Assembly (NCBI RefSeq): GCF_029784135.1
Contig: NC_073746.1
Location: 38,359,378-38,423,377 of the forward strand
Direction: 5' to 3'
DNA length: 64,000 nucleotides
Origin: Toxorhynchites rutilus septentrionalis
Lineage: Eukaryota > Arthropoda > Insecta > Diptera > Culicidae
This document shows positions 44,785 through 55,100 of the stretch, piece after piece. Both the position numbers and the translations under genes were made by a program. Numbering within the stretch: position 1 is the first letter of the stretch; every line of letters begins with the position of its first letter. The notes below the pieces were generated by a model. The model worked only from the letters and a program-made list of their open reading frames with translations, searched no databases and was not told the origin of the DNA.

Positions 44785-46265
44785 ATGAGCAGCTGATCGA
44801 GCTAAATTTTCATTCTGGATTCATGAGCTCATATCATGAATTCGTCTCCATGCAGGTTGATCCTTCTTCGTATATTCCCAACCGTGTTTGTTTTCCTGAC
44901 TACATCAATTCCTCTGTGCATTTTGATCTGTCCATGAAGCAGGATATCCATGGAATTCCAGATTATCATCGATCGGGGATCGTTCCTACGATTTTCGAAG
45001 CAAAGTATGGGCGTGTCAATTGTGATAATATGTACTTTACTGATGGGTCCTCTATGAATGAGTCCACAGGATTTGGAGTGTTCAACAAATTTTTTAGCAC
45101 CTCACACAGTCTTCAGTATCCTTGCTCAGTGTATATTGCTGAATTGGCAGCAATACACTGGGCGCTGGACAGCGTCGCCTCACGACCTGTTGAACATTAT
45201 TACATTGTAACGGATAGTCTTAGCTCTGTCGAAGCTATCCGTTCAGTGAGGCCGGAAAAGCACTCGCCGTACTTCCTTGAGAGAATACGAGAAATTTTGA
45301 GTGCTTTAACCAGACGCTGTTATGTCATTACCTTTGTCTGGGTCCCTTCACATTGCTCAATTCCGGGTGATGAGAGTGCTGACTCATTAGCAAAGGTAGG
45401 TGCAATTGAAGGCGATATTTATCAGCGTCAAATCGCCTTCAATGAATTTTATTCTTTAGTCCGCAAAAATACCATAGTTAACTGGCAACGCAAATGGAAC
45501 GAAGATGAATTGGGCCGGTGGCTCCACTCAATTATCCCTAAGGTTAGCCTCAATCCGTGGTTCAAAAGTCTGGACTTGAGTCGGGACTTTATTCGCCCTT
45601 CTCCCGACTCTTGTCCAATCACTGTTCGTTAGACGCGCTGCTTTTTCGTTTTAATCTTGCCGACAGCAATCTCTGCGGTTGTGGCCATGGTTACCACGAC
45701 ATCGACCACGTTGTTTGGTCGTGCGAGTTCTATCTTGTCGCCAGATCGAATTTAGAAAACACCCTTCGGGCTGGAGGAAAGCAGTCCAATGTACCGGTGA
45801 GAGATGTGTTGGCTCGGTTGGACCTTGATTACATGTCCCAAATATATGTTTTCCTTAAAGCTATCGATCTTCGAGTGTGATTGTTCTTACATCCTTTTCA
45901 CCTCCTTTTCGTCCTTCGCGAGCTATCGATTCCCTTCCTACTAAGTTAAATTGTTAAATTGTAAATACATATTAGATGTAAGGATAGTTTTAAGAATTGA
46001 GTGTGAAGTGTCAGTGTGAATGAGAATGTGAATGTGAATGTGAGTGCGAGTGTAAACACACATCTCCTTACATCCCATCCTTTTCCTAATGAAAATATGT
46101 CACCCTTCTAAACTCGAGTCGACCGCGAGTAATCGGTTTCCTATTTCATTAACCATAGAATTAAGGAAACAACATGTTGATATATGCTAGTTGAAATATA
46201 GTTAAGAGTTTGGCTCCTTTAAACTTATGTAACTGAGCCTGTAAAAATAAACGGATTGATAAAAA
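44785..46265 (+). mobile_element. I-superclade LINE, 5'-truncated copy C inside the mariner
   Basis: Flanked by a 12-bp duplication AAAACCAAACAC (44773-44784 and 46266-46277) of mariner sequence. It contains the RNase H and C-terminal parts of ORF2 and the 3' UTR with GACCGCGAGTAATCGGTTTC, and ends with the GGCTC...GAGCC stem and an A-rich tail. It is very close to copy A and clearly related to copy B. Confidence 0.95.
44823..45880 (+). pseudogene. LINE ORF2: RNase H and Cys/His tail
   Basis: A long plus-strand frame encodes the linker FPDYINSSVHFDLSMKQDIHG, then RNase H with all expected acidic sites: MYFTDGSS, IAELAAIHWAL, VTDSLSSVEAI and VPSHCSIPGDESADSLAK. After a one-base shift near 45590 the protein continues FSRLLSNHCSLDALLFR and CGCGHGYHDIDHVVWSC to KAIDLRV. 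There is no reverse transcriptase because the copy is truncated. The intact RNase H core suggests moderate age. Confidence 0.92.
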
Positions 46266-46534
46266 AAAACCAAACACGCCTACTGTTTCTAGGGAGCCAA
46301 AAGAGCAATTTTCTCGGAAAATTAAAATTTTACGCTCTTTATTTGAGTTACTGAAAGATATTGAAAAAATTCTCATTTGTTATTCAACACCCGTTATTTA
46401 ATGCCGATAAGGGTAGCCCTATAGAGAATTGTTCTTCCAAATATTTGTTTGCCTTTTTTTTCCCTCAAATTTGGCTTTAAAAATACACATTTACATGCGC
46501 AAATAACCTCAATTCGCCTTGAACCAGGTGCATC

Positions 46535-46775
46535 GCCGGCGAGTCGGAAGTCTTTCTATTCAGAATTATTCGAGCACAATAAATTATTGAAATTCTTCGA
46601 ACCACACATGCTAGGGTTGCAAGGCGACAATCGCGCTATTGTCGTCAATTCTGATAAAACGCCGACTGGAGAGCACGTGTGCAGATCCAATGCCCATGCT
46701 GTTGAAAACATTGCTGGAATTACGGTAAGCGACTGTACAGCGACGCGAGAAATTGTGATTCGAAGAAGAAAAAAT
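46535..46775 (+). pseudogene. Helitron Rep/helicase protein fragment
   Basis: The plus-strand frame contains VVNSDKTPTGEHVCRSNAHA, then VENIAGI and REIVIRRRKNN. Helitron proteins have a segment of the form ADKTPxGEHxRRxNAPT, then EVA and DIVLxRRNN, a little ahead of the Rep nuclease region. The agreement in order and spacing is good. The flanking parts are not alignable, so this is an isolated fragment. Helitrons replicate as rolling circles; nothing functional remains here. Confidence 0.6.
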
Positions 46776-47457
46776 AATCGACGCTCTCCATCTTCCTCTT
46801 TAATGACCCTTACGTTTCTAACGTTCACCTTCTCAACTTAGTATTAATTGTGTCATTTTTGAAACGGTTTTATTTAGCTTGCCCTGTAATCTGTTTGTAT
46901 GTTTGTATGTTTGTAACGTGTAACGTGTAACGTGTTTGTCTGTAGCGCTGACCCTCATTAATAGAAGTTTGACCCCTTTTCCGCTGACCGATTGATCTGA
47001 AATTTGAAACACACCTTTATCTCTGTAGTCATTATAAAACTGCGTATTTCATGATCTTGAAAATTCAAGATGGCGGCCACTACAAAAAAAAATTCTGAAA
47101 ACATCATTAATATGGGTATCAAATTAAAGGGTTTGACTAGTAAAATACGGTTATTTATGAAAAATTCAAATCCAAAATGGCTGCCACTACAAAATGGCGG
47201 ACTACATATTTTCTCAAAACCTCATTAATATGGGTATCAAATGAAAGGGCTTGACTGGTAGAACACATTTATTTATGAAAAATATAAACCCAAGATGGCT
47301 GCCACTACAAAATGGCGCATCGCATATTATGTCAAAACCCCGTTAATATGGGTATCAAATGCTTGACTAGTAGAACACAGTTTTTCATGAAATATGCAAA
47401 TCCAATATGGCTGCCACTACAAAATGGCGGACTACATATTTTCTCAAAACCCTATTA

Positions 47458-48700
47458 AAGGGTGTGTCACATCAAATTGCATCACGGAAAAAACGCTGTA
47501 GAAATTGAATTTTTAGGAATTATATCTTCAGCTTTCGCTTATAATCAGATAAGAGTGTATAGATCACGTTGGTCATGCTTCACTGTCAATTTTTCGTAAA
47601 TTTGGAAAAATGTCGTCGAACGAAATCGGGACATCGGTAAGATGCTGGGAATCGTACAATCCACGGTCAGCAGAGTACTAAAACGATACTTCGAGAACCT
47701 AACCATCGACCGGAAGGTGAAGGACGGCAAAGATGGATGCTCCGTCAGTGAAAAAGATCACAAGCGCGTAGTTAAGCAGTTTAGACGTGATCCGAGAAGT
47801 TCGGTCCGGGATGTCGCCAATAAGCTGAATTTGTCAAGTTCATTCGTCCAGCGGACCAAGCAGCGGAAGGGCCTGCGTACATACAAGGTTCAGAAGGCTC
47901 CTAACCACGACGAAAGGCAAAACATGGTGGGGAAGACGCGAGTCCGGAAGCTGTACACCGAAATGCTGACGAAGCCGCATTGCCTGGTAATGGACGACGA
48001 AACCTACGTCAAAGCGGACTTTCGTCAGCTGCCGGGCCTGTTGTTCTTCTCCGCAGAGGACAAATTCAGCGTTCCGGAGGAGATTCGCAAGCAGAAACTA
48101 TCCAAGTTTGCCAAAAAGTACATGGTGTGGCAAGCGATCTGCTCTTGCGGAAAGCGGAGCGCCCCCTTCGTGATGACCAGCACGGTAAACGGGCAGGTTT
48201 ACCTTAAGGAGTGCCTACAGAAGCGCTTACTACCACTATTGAAGCAGCACGAGGGCCCGACCATCTTCTGGCCGGATCTCGCTTCGTGTCACTATTCAAA
48301 GGACGTGTTGGAGTGGTACGAAGCCAACGGGGTCACCTTCATGCCAAAGGAAATGAACCCGCCCAACGCGCCGGAGCTTCGCCCAATAGAGAAATATTGG
48401 GCGATTATGAAGCAGGCCCTCCGGAAGAACCCAAAAGTTGTCAAATCGGAGGCGGACTTCAAGAGAAAATAGATTTCTGTTCAAAAAAAACTACAACCTG
48501 ACGTTGTACAGAACCTTATGGACGGGGTAAAGAGGAAGGTGCGAGCATACGGGCTTGGGCTCGAAGTATGAATAAAAAAAAATGCCAAAAGTTGTTTAAT
48601 AGTTTTTATTTTACTGTCTAAAATTTTCAAAAGGATCGCTCTACTGGGCGAATTTCTACAGCGTTTTTTTCCGTGATGCAATTTGATGTGACACACCCTT
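47458..48700 (+). mobile_element. DD37E mariner-like element, nearly intact
   Basis: Inverted ends AAGGGTGTGTCACATCAAAT and complement, extending for more than 35 bp, flanked by TA at 47456-47457 and 48701-48702. It is 1,243 bp, the full length for the family. It encodes a transposase with the complete catalytic triad and inserted into the middle of a 118-bp repeat array. Confidence 0.95.
47642..48472 (+). pseudogene. DD37E mariner transposase with premature amber stop
   Basis: The frame is open for 276 codons from the ATG at 47642; in-frame codons also extend about 40 bases upstream. Helix-turn-helix: GIVQSTVSRVLKRY, then SVRDVANKLNLSSSFVQRTK. Catalytic triad: VMDDETYVK, then TIFWPDLASCHYSK, and ELRPIEKYW with exactly 37 residues between the second Asp and the Glu. 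A TAG at 48470-48472 stands where the frame otherwise continues for about 33 codons to 48571. The N-terminal end of the family may also be short. All catalytic residues are present, so this copy was active recently or lost activity only through the end truncation. Confidence 0.9.
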
Positions 48701-49010
48701 TATTATGGGTATCAAAAAAAAAGGGCTTAACTAGTAGAATACGGTTATTTATGAAAAACCCCATTAATATGGGTAACGAATGAAAGGGTTTGACTAGTAG
48801 AACACAGTTATTTATGAAAATGCAAATCCAATATGGCTGCCAGTACCAAATGGCGGGCTACATATTTTCTCAAATCCCGATTAATATAGATATCAAATGA
48901 AAGGGCTTTAATAGTAAATCACAGCAGATCATGAAAAATCCAAATCCAAGATGGCCGCAATCACGAAATAGTAAATTACTTAAATAAACGGTTTTATTTA
49001 GCTTGAATTG

Positions 49011-50764
49011 TTTCATTCAATCAAAAATTTAATCAATACAAACAAATGATTGCTAAGCTAAGCTAGTCCCACGTCAACTTTGCGGTTATATCATAGATAT
49101 AACTCACCTATTTTTTTTTCGTTTACGGAAATGAAAAAGCAAAATATGACGAAAATGCTCGTTTTCGGACTCATACATGCATAAATACTAAAACCGACGC
49201 CAAACTAACGATCTTCAACAAAAACTCGTGCAATTTGCTTCTAAAGAAAACTAAATGTGACAGCTAACAAATGTCCGAGAAAAACAAATCATAACATTGA
49301 CATAAGACATTCACATACACCATTAATTCCATGTATGTGTGAACTCGGTTATTACTTTTCGGGCAAGCCCAATATTTTATACTAGCGCGTGTTAAAGTTC
49401 GATGCTTAAATGCAGCGAAAAACGTAGTTGTCTCTTAATCGAATTACTTTATAGTATTGAAAGTGGCTGAGCATTCTAGCAGCGTCAGAAAAACGTGATT
49501 TTCAACTTTATTGCATGCTCGATTTTCATCATTTTTCAGACCAAGAAGCAAAGTCCGTGCATAAAACTATAATAGCATTTTTATCCTTCACATTTTTGCA
49601 TGCTCCGACTTCGTTTTGCTATCAACGGAGGAAGACTGTTTACGAATTTAAATTTTCCCGACACATTGCGTTGAACAACGTAAAGCTAACCAACATGATA
49701 TATCATTATGTATGATGTTCTGAATTTGTCTCTACTAGGAATCTAACAAATTAATTAATATTCTATCAGCTGTTTCGACTCCCTCGATAACATGTGCTAA
49801 ATGTCCAACACAAACATGTGCGATATAATCCACTCGGAACCGTTTCCCATTTGCATACACGTAAGTATCGCCCCGACCGACACCCGTTCGCAGTCAATTT
49901 GTAACAAGATTGATCCCAGCTCACCGTAAATAAAAGTGTTGCAATGGTTGACTAATTTCCTCTTCCGGCGAAACAGATGTCATCCTTTGTTATTTTTTTT
50001 TGTTCAGCCCCGGCACCGTGACTTTGGCAAATGAAAGCGCGCCATCGTTATCAGACCGAAAAAAGTAATTCAAGTGACAAGTGACTTTTGCGTTTTATTT
50101 CGTCCTTTTTCCTCAGCCAGTTTATAAATTCGGTTACAAAAAAAAACAATTAAAATCCTTTTTCATGTTTCCTTTGAATTATCCCTCGCCATGACTCGTG
50201 GATTTATTTTCGCGTACGAAATGATTACCTCAAAATGAGGCATTTGTTTGAATGTTTTAATAGCATTTTGCTTTGTTTGTTTCATGTTTTGAGAAATTTT
50301 ATGGATCTGTGATGTGTGTTTTTTTTTTGCATCCTATCAATTTCGAGGAAAGGCTTCTTCACAATTTAACTTGAAAGCAATTCTAACAAAATCGCGGTTT
50401 TTGCAAGTCGCAATACTGAAATCATCAAATCGCTCAAAGCCTGACGATAGCTGGCAATGCATGATTTATTTGCATTATTTTGCGGGGTAAATGAAAACTA
50501 TAGTTTAATAGGCCTTCCGGCTGCTGAAAGCCTTCCGTAACTGGCCTTCTCAACCCGCTTGCTCTGGACCATGTTGTAGAGAACGATTGACTGCACTTCG
50601 CCCACGCATTTCGGTACAGGAAGCGCACAAAATAGTGGAATAAGCGGACAGACAGTTGAGTGTTTTTGCTATTTCGAGCGAGTTTTGTGTTGACGTATTC
50701 TGGAGTGATGGATGATGTCCACCGAATGGGGATTGTGAAACGTTGTTGACAAATTCGGTGTCAC
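49011..50764. other. Unassigned AT-rich sequence up to the BEL insertion
   Basis: No gene is recognised. The last five bases, GTCAC (50760-50764), are the left target duplication of the BEL element. Confidence 0.5.
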
Positions 50765-51292
50765 TGTTGTCGAACCCACCGTGCAACAGACGGCAGTTCT
50801 GACAGGAGGGACTAGTGAATTCCGGGAGCCCTAGACAATTGGCAACTGCCATTCAATGAGAGTGAGACGGAACAGTCAGTTGACAGCTCAGTGTATTAAG
50901 AACAAAAACAAATGGAAAAAGTGAAGATAATAGAGTGAATAAAAGGAGTAGAAGGATTTATAGCGGTAATTTGGGAAAATTGAAATATTAGGCAGATTAG
51001 AAAGGTATTAAAATAGGTGTGAAAAGCCGAAGTAACAGTATGTATGATGATATGGAATAGGAATTGAAATTTAAAATGAATTTATCGCAGATTGTATATT
51101 GAACCCGAGGATTGGATTGTGTTGGAAGGATAGATTTATTCAGGAAAACGCAAACTAAAATGTAAGAAATATAACATGTATCAAGACAAATGAATATATT
51201 CAAAATATATTTCAGCTTTAAAGCTGCTTGAACAGTAACGGCTGCTAAAAGACGTGTTGAGATTTCCCTATCCGGTCCGATTCTCGGCAACA
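50765..51292 (+). repeat. Left LTR of the BEL/Pao element
   Basis: 528 bp, TGTTG...CAACA. An arthropod initiator-like TCAGTTGACAG near 50875 could mark transcription start. It looks identical to the right LTR. Confidence 0.95.
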
Positions 51293-51328
51293 TTCTTTAA
51301 AGATTTTATTTGACTGCAACGCGAGAAG

Positions 51329-52141
51329 ATGGAATCTAACGCTGATCCGAACAATAATCACAACTGCGGTAGGTGCAATCGGTCTGATTCAGCCAACAAT
51401 ATGGTAGGATGTGATTGCTGTGGCATGTGGGCCCATTTTGACTGTGTCGGAGTGACGGATTCTATCGGGGATGCTGAGCGCAGCTGGAAATGCGATAACT
51501 GCAAGGTTATAGAAGTGTCCGAGGTATCGAGCCATAAATCTCGCTCGTCTCGTCGTAGTAATACCTCCCACCGATCACAACAAGAGATTCAGCTAAGTCT
51601 AACGCAATTAGAAGAGGAAAGAAGATTACATTTGAAACATCTGGATGAAGCAGAAGCAGCAAGGAAAAGAAACATCGAAGAAGAAGAGAAAGCCCGCCTG
51701 AAGCGAATGGAAGAAGAGCGGAAATATTTAAACGATAAGTTCGGTCTACTAAGGGCGAGACTAGGCGATGCCGGCACTAGTAGGAATAGTAATGCAAGCA
51801 GCAGGAGGAGCCGTGAGAAAGTACAGGAGTGGTTGAGTAGGGAACAGGATGGGAACAATCCCTCCACACAGGTTCCCCCACTTCATGACCAGACGAGCGT
51901 CCAGCATGCAGCGATTCCAGCGTCGTTCTCGCAAATCAATGCTTCCGTGCAAGCAACGACCATAGACCCCCGTTTAGTGTCATGTTGCCGGTTGGTGTAT
52001 CCCGTCAAGAAGGCGTACAAGAAACTGGACAAGTGCCGCCGAATTCTACTTCTACCCCTCAGTTCTCTCGAAGTCGACTTGGTCCAATTGAATCGCTGCA
52101 GCAAACACCGGTGTCGAACATTTCCTCCACTGTTCCAATAA
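51329..52141 (+). CDS. BEL gag N-terminal ORF with PHD finger
   Basis: A 270-codon frame starts 36 bp after the LTR. Residues 12-58 form a PHD-type zinc finger (NCGRCNRSDSANNMVGCDCC, then MWAHFDC and WKCDNC). Residues about 85-145 are Glu/Arg/Lys-rich and predicted coiled coil, and a Ser-rich stretch follows. The frame ends in the next ORF's register zone: the downstream frame is open from 51889 and overlaps to 52141. The true switch is probably near a C-run at 51966-51971, because sequence after it is proline- and glutamine-rich only in the other frame. PHD fingers bind histone tails, so a chromatin-linked role in integration or gag targeting is possible. Either a programmed minus-one shift or a one-base indel explains the arrangement. 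Confidence 0.85.
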   Translation: MESNADPNNNHNCGRCNRSDSANNMVGCDCCGMWAHFDCVGVTDSIGDAERSWKCDNCKVIEVSEVSSHKSRSSRRSNTSHRSQQEIQLSLTQLEEERRLHLKHLDEAEAARKRNIEEEEKARLKRMEEERKYLNDKFGLLRARLGDAGTSRNSNASSRRSREKVQEWLSREQDGNNPSTQVPPLHDQTSVQHAAIPASFSQINASVQATTIDPRLVSCCRLVYPVKKAYKKLDKCRRILLLPLSSLEVDLVQLNRCSKHRCRTFPPLFQ

Positions 52142-55100
52142 ATTATTCAACGGCAATTACAGTTCCTCAGTTCATTCCAACTAGTTCGTATGTGATGCAA
52201 GGGAATCCACTAATAAATGGCTGCGGAACGAGCGATTATAGGCTCCCGGGAACGATGGCTACTTCATCCGGTTTCTTTACTGCTCCACCATCCACTGTTA
52301 CGGTTCCTTTATTGGTTCATCCACCACTGCCAGCTACCACCACCACCCTTCCGCCATCCGTATTTTCGTCGTTACCCTCTGCTGCTATACCACCACCACC
52401 AGTCGTGAGTTTACCATCCATCTCAAGCATTGCAGGGTCTTGGATGCCTCCAAATTTTGCGCGTCAAGGAGCCTTTCAAGGAGGAATTTACACATCTGCA
52501 GGTTCAGGAGTCCAGCCCGTTTCGCAAGGTTTCCCAATGATGGCAACTACTCAACAGGGAAACCTCGGTCCGTCAGCAATTCAACTCGCAGCTCGCCAAG
52601 TGATGTATAGAGATCTACCGAAGTTCACAGGAGATCCAGAAGAGTGGCCGATGTTTTATAGCGCCTTCTGCAACACCACGGAGGCATGTGGTTATTCCGA
52701 TGCGGAGAATTTGTCCAGACTTCAGCGATGTTTGGACGGTCCTGCGTTACTTGCGGTTAAAAGTCGTCTCCTCTTACCTGAGTCGGTACCATACGTGGTT
52801 GAAACTCTGCGAAAAATATACGGGAGACCAGAAGTACTAATCTTCTCCTTACTCAATAAGTTACGGGAGGTTGCAGCACCAAAGGTCGATAACCTCAGGA
52901 CGGTGATTGAATTTGGGTTGGCAGTACAGAATCTTGTGGACCATATGAAGCTTGCGCAGCTTCACGACCACCTTTGTAATCCTATGTTGCTACACGAGCT
53001 GGTTGAGAAGCTGCCAGCCATTTGGAAGATGCAGTGGTCTGCCTACAAGAGAGCTTGTCCGAACGTCAACTTGGCCACGTTTGGAGGGTTTATGTCCGAC
53101 TTAGTGAACATAGCTTCCGATGTGACACTACCAGATCTAGCAACGCTTTCGTTGAAGTCAACCAAACAGAACCACACCAAGTCGAAGCTTTTTGTACATA
53201 CACAAAGCTCACCTGATGTAGAGGAAATTCCGGAATCAAATCCAATCGAAGAAATGTCTAAGAAGACCTGTGCGTACTGTTCCAACCCAAATCACGAGAT
53301 TCTATCGTGTGGACCGTTCAAAGCGTTGGATATAGATGCCAGATGGACGGCGATGCGTCAGAAAGGATTGTGCAGGATCTGCTTAATTCCCCATCGGAAG
53401 TGGCCATGTCGATCCGGAAGAGAATGTGGAGTGGACGGATGTCGACTTCGTCACCACGAGTTGCTGCATTCTCGCACAACTGTAATGACGAACAGTCAGT
53501 TTAGAGCCAGTTCAGCTGCCAGCGGGAACGGGAACGTAGTACACAACCATTATCATCAAGTATTACCATGTACTCTTTTTCGATATTTGCCGGTGACAAT
53601 CGAAGCAGGGGAAAAGCGCGTCCACACGTTTGCGTTTCTAGATGACGGTTCTTCATCTACACTAATGGAAGCGGGAATAGCTGCCAAACTTGGGTTAGAA
53701 GGTGCAACTGAATCACTCTGGCTCAATTGGACAGGCAATGTTAGTCGGGAGGAAAAAGATTCGAAGCGTGTTTCAATCGTCATCACCGGAGAAGGTGGGA
53801 AGAATCGTTTCCAAATGAACAACGTACGCACAGTTAAGAGACTCAACCTACCAAAACAAACGCTACAGTATGATGCATTAACGGAAGCGTATCCACACCT
53901 CAAGGGTCTGCCGGTGCGGAGTTATTCGGAAGCAATTCCGGGTATTATAGTTGGACTGGAACATGCACGACTACTCTCCACTTTAAAAATTCGTGAAGGC
54001 AGAGGTGACGATCCAGTGGCAGCAAAAACAAGACTGGGCTGGTGCATCTTTGGTAGAAGTTCTGGTGTGGGTCAATCCTTAGAACGCCTGCATCATCATT
54101 CCGAGCAAGATATGGGGAATCGTGAATTGCACCAACAGATGAAGAAATTCTTTGGCATTGAGGAAGCTATAATCACGGTTAAACCTGAAGCAGAAGTTGA
54201 CAAACGTGCCAGGGAGATTATGGAGAATACCACACGACGAGTAGGGCTTGGCTTCGAGACGGGTCTTGTTTGGAAGCACGACGATGTAAGCTTCCCGGAT
54301 AGTTTCAAGATGGCAGAGAGGAGATTGATCGCACTCGAGAAACGACTGGAGAAAGATCCTGCGCTAAGGCAAAAAGTTCACGAGCAGATCGTGTCATATG
54401 AGGAGAAAGGATACGCTCATCGAATAACCAAGAATGAATTGGATTCAACCGACTCGAGCCGAGTTTGGTATTTACCCTTAGGGGTCGTACAAAATCCCAA
54501 AAAACCCGGCAAGATTCGTCTGATCTGGGATGCAGCAGCGTGTTCTAAAGGCGTTTGTTTTAACGACATGTTGCTCAGAGGTCCAGACCTGCTAACGGCG
54601 CTCTTTGGCGTACTACTCCGTTTTAGACAGAGGAACATTGCTATCTGTGGAGACATACGAGAAATGTTCCACCAGATACGCATTCGAGACCTCGACAAAC
54701 AGGCGCAACGGTTCTTGTGGAGATTTTCCCCTGATATGCTTCCACAGATATTCGTCATGGATGTGGCAACGTTCGGCGCCACCTGTTCGCCTAGCTCGGC
54801 GCAGTTCGTCAAGAACAAAAACGCCGAGGAACACGCATCAAAATACCCGAGAGCAGCGCACGCCATTATTTACAGCCACTATGTTGATGACTACCTGGAT
54901 AGTGTAGAAACTGAAGATGACGCGGTACAGTTGTGGAACGATGTTAAGTTGGTCCATGCTCGAGGTGGATTTGAGATCCGCAATTTCGTCAGCAACTCAG
55001 ATGAAGTTATGCAGCGAGTGGGAGTGAAGGATTGTCCTGCAAATAAGTCGTTGAATCTGGATCCGTTGGGAGAAAAGGAGCGAGTTCTTGGCATGGTGTG

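Larger units (their letters stand above)
43603..46394 (-). mobile_element. DD37E mariner-like element interrupted by a LINE
   Basis: Inverted ends ACGGGTGTTAAATAAAAAAT and its complement, flanked by TA at 43601-43602 and 46395-46396. Removing the inserted LINE (44785-46265) and one copy of its target duplication leaves about 1.3 kb, the normal length of a complete mariner. The same family as 8758-9552. Confidence 0.93.
46862..49010. repeat. 118-bp tandem-repeat element, interrupted
   Basis: The element opens at about 46862 with AAACGGTTTTATTTAGCTTG, and the same motif recurs at about 48988. Between lie repeat units of about 118 bp with TATGGGTATCAAATGAAAGG, AAGATGGCTGCCACTAC and AAATGGCGGACTACATATT; unit starts at 47111, 47229, 47347, 48704, 48768 and 48885. 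The array is split by the DD37E element at 47458-48700. A relative with inverted units lies at 58560-59410. Related frames encode nothing known. Confidence 0.75.

Noticed and set aside
46021..46060. Tandem GAATGTGA-type repeat as a CRISPR or satellite
   Set aside because: It is a short simple-sequence stretch inside the 3' UTR of a LINE; units are too short and there are no spacers.
50434..50852. Minus-strand frames across the left edge of the BEL element
   Set aside because: They cross the LTR boundary, so they cannot predate the insertion, and the LTR part is non-coding.
54417..54866. Minus-strand open frame of 149 codons inside the BEL pol region
   Set aside because: Antisense to the reverse transcriptase domain; no independent motif.
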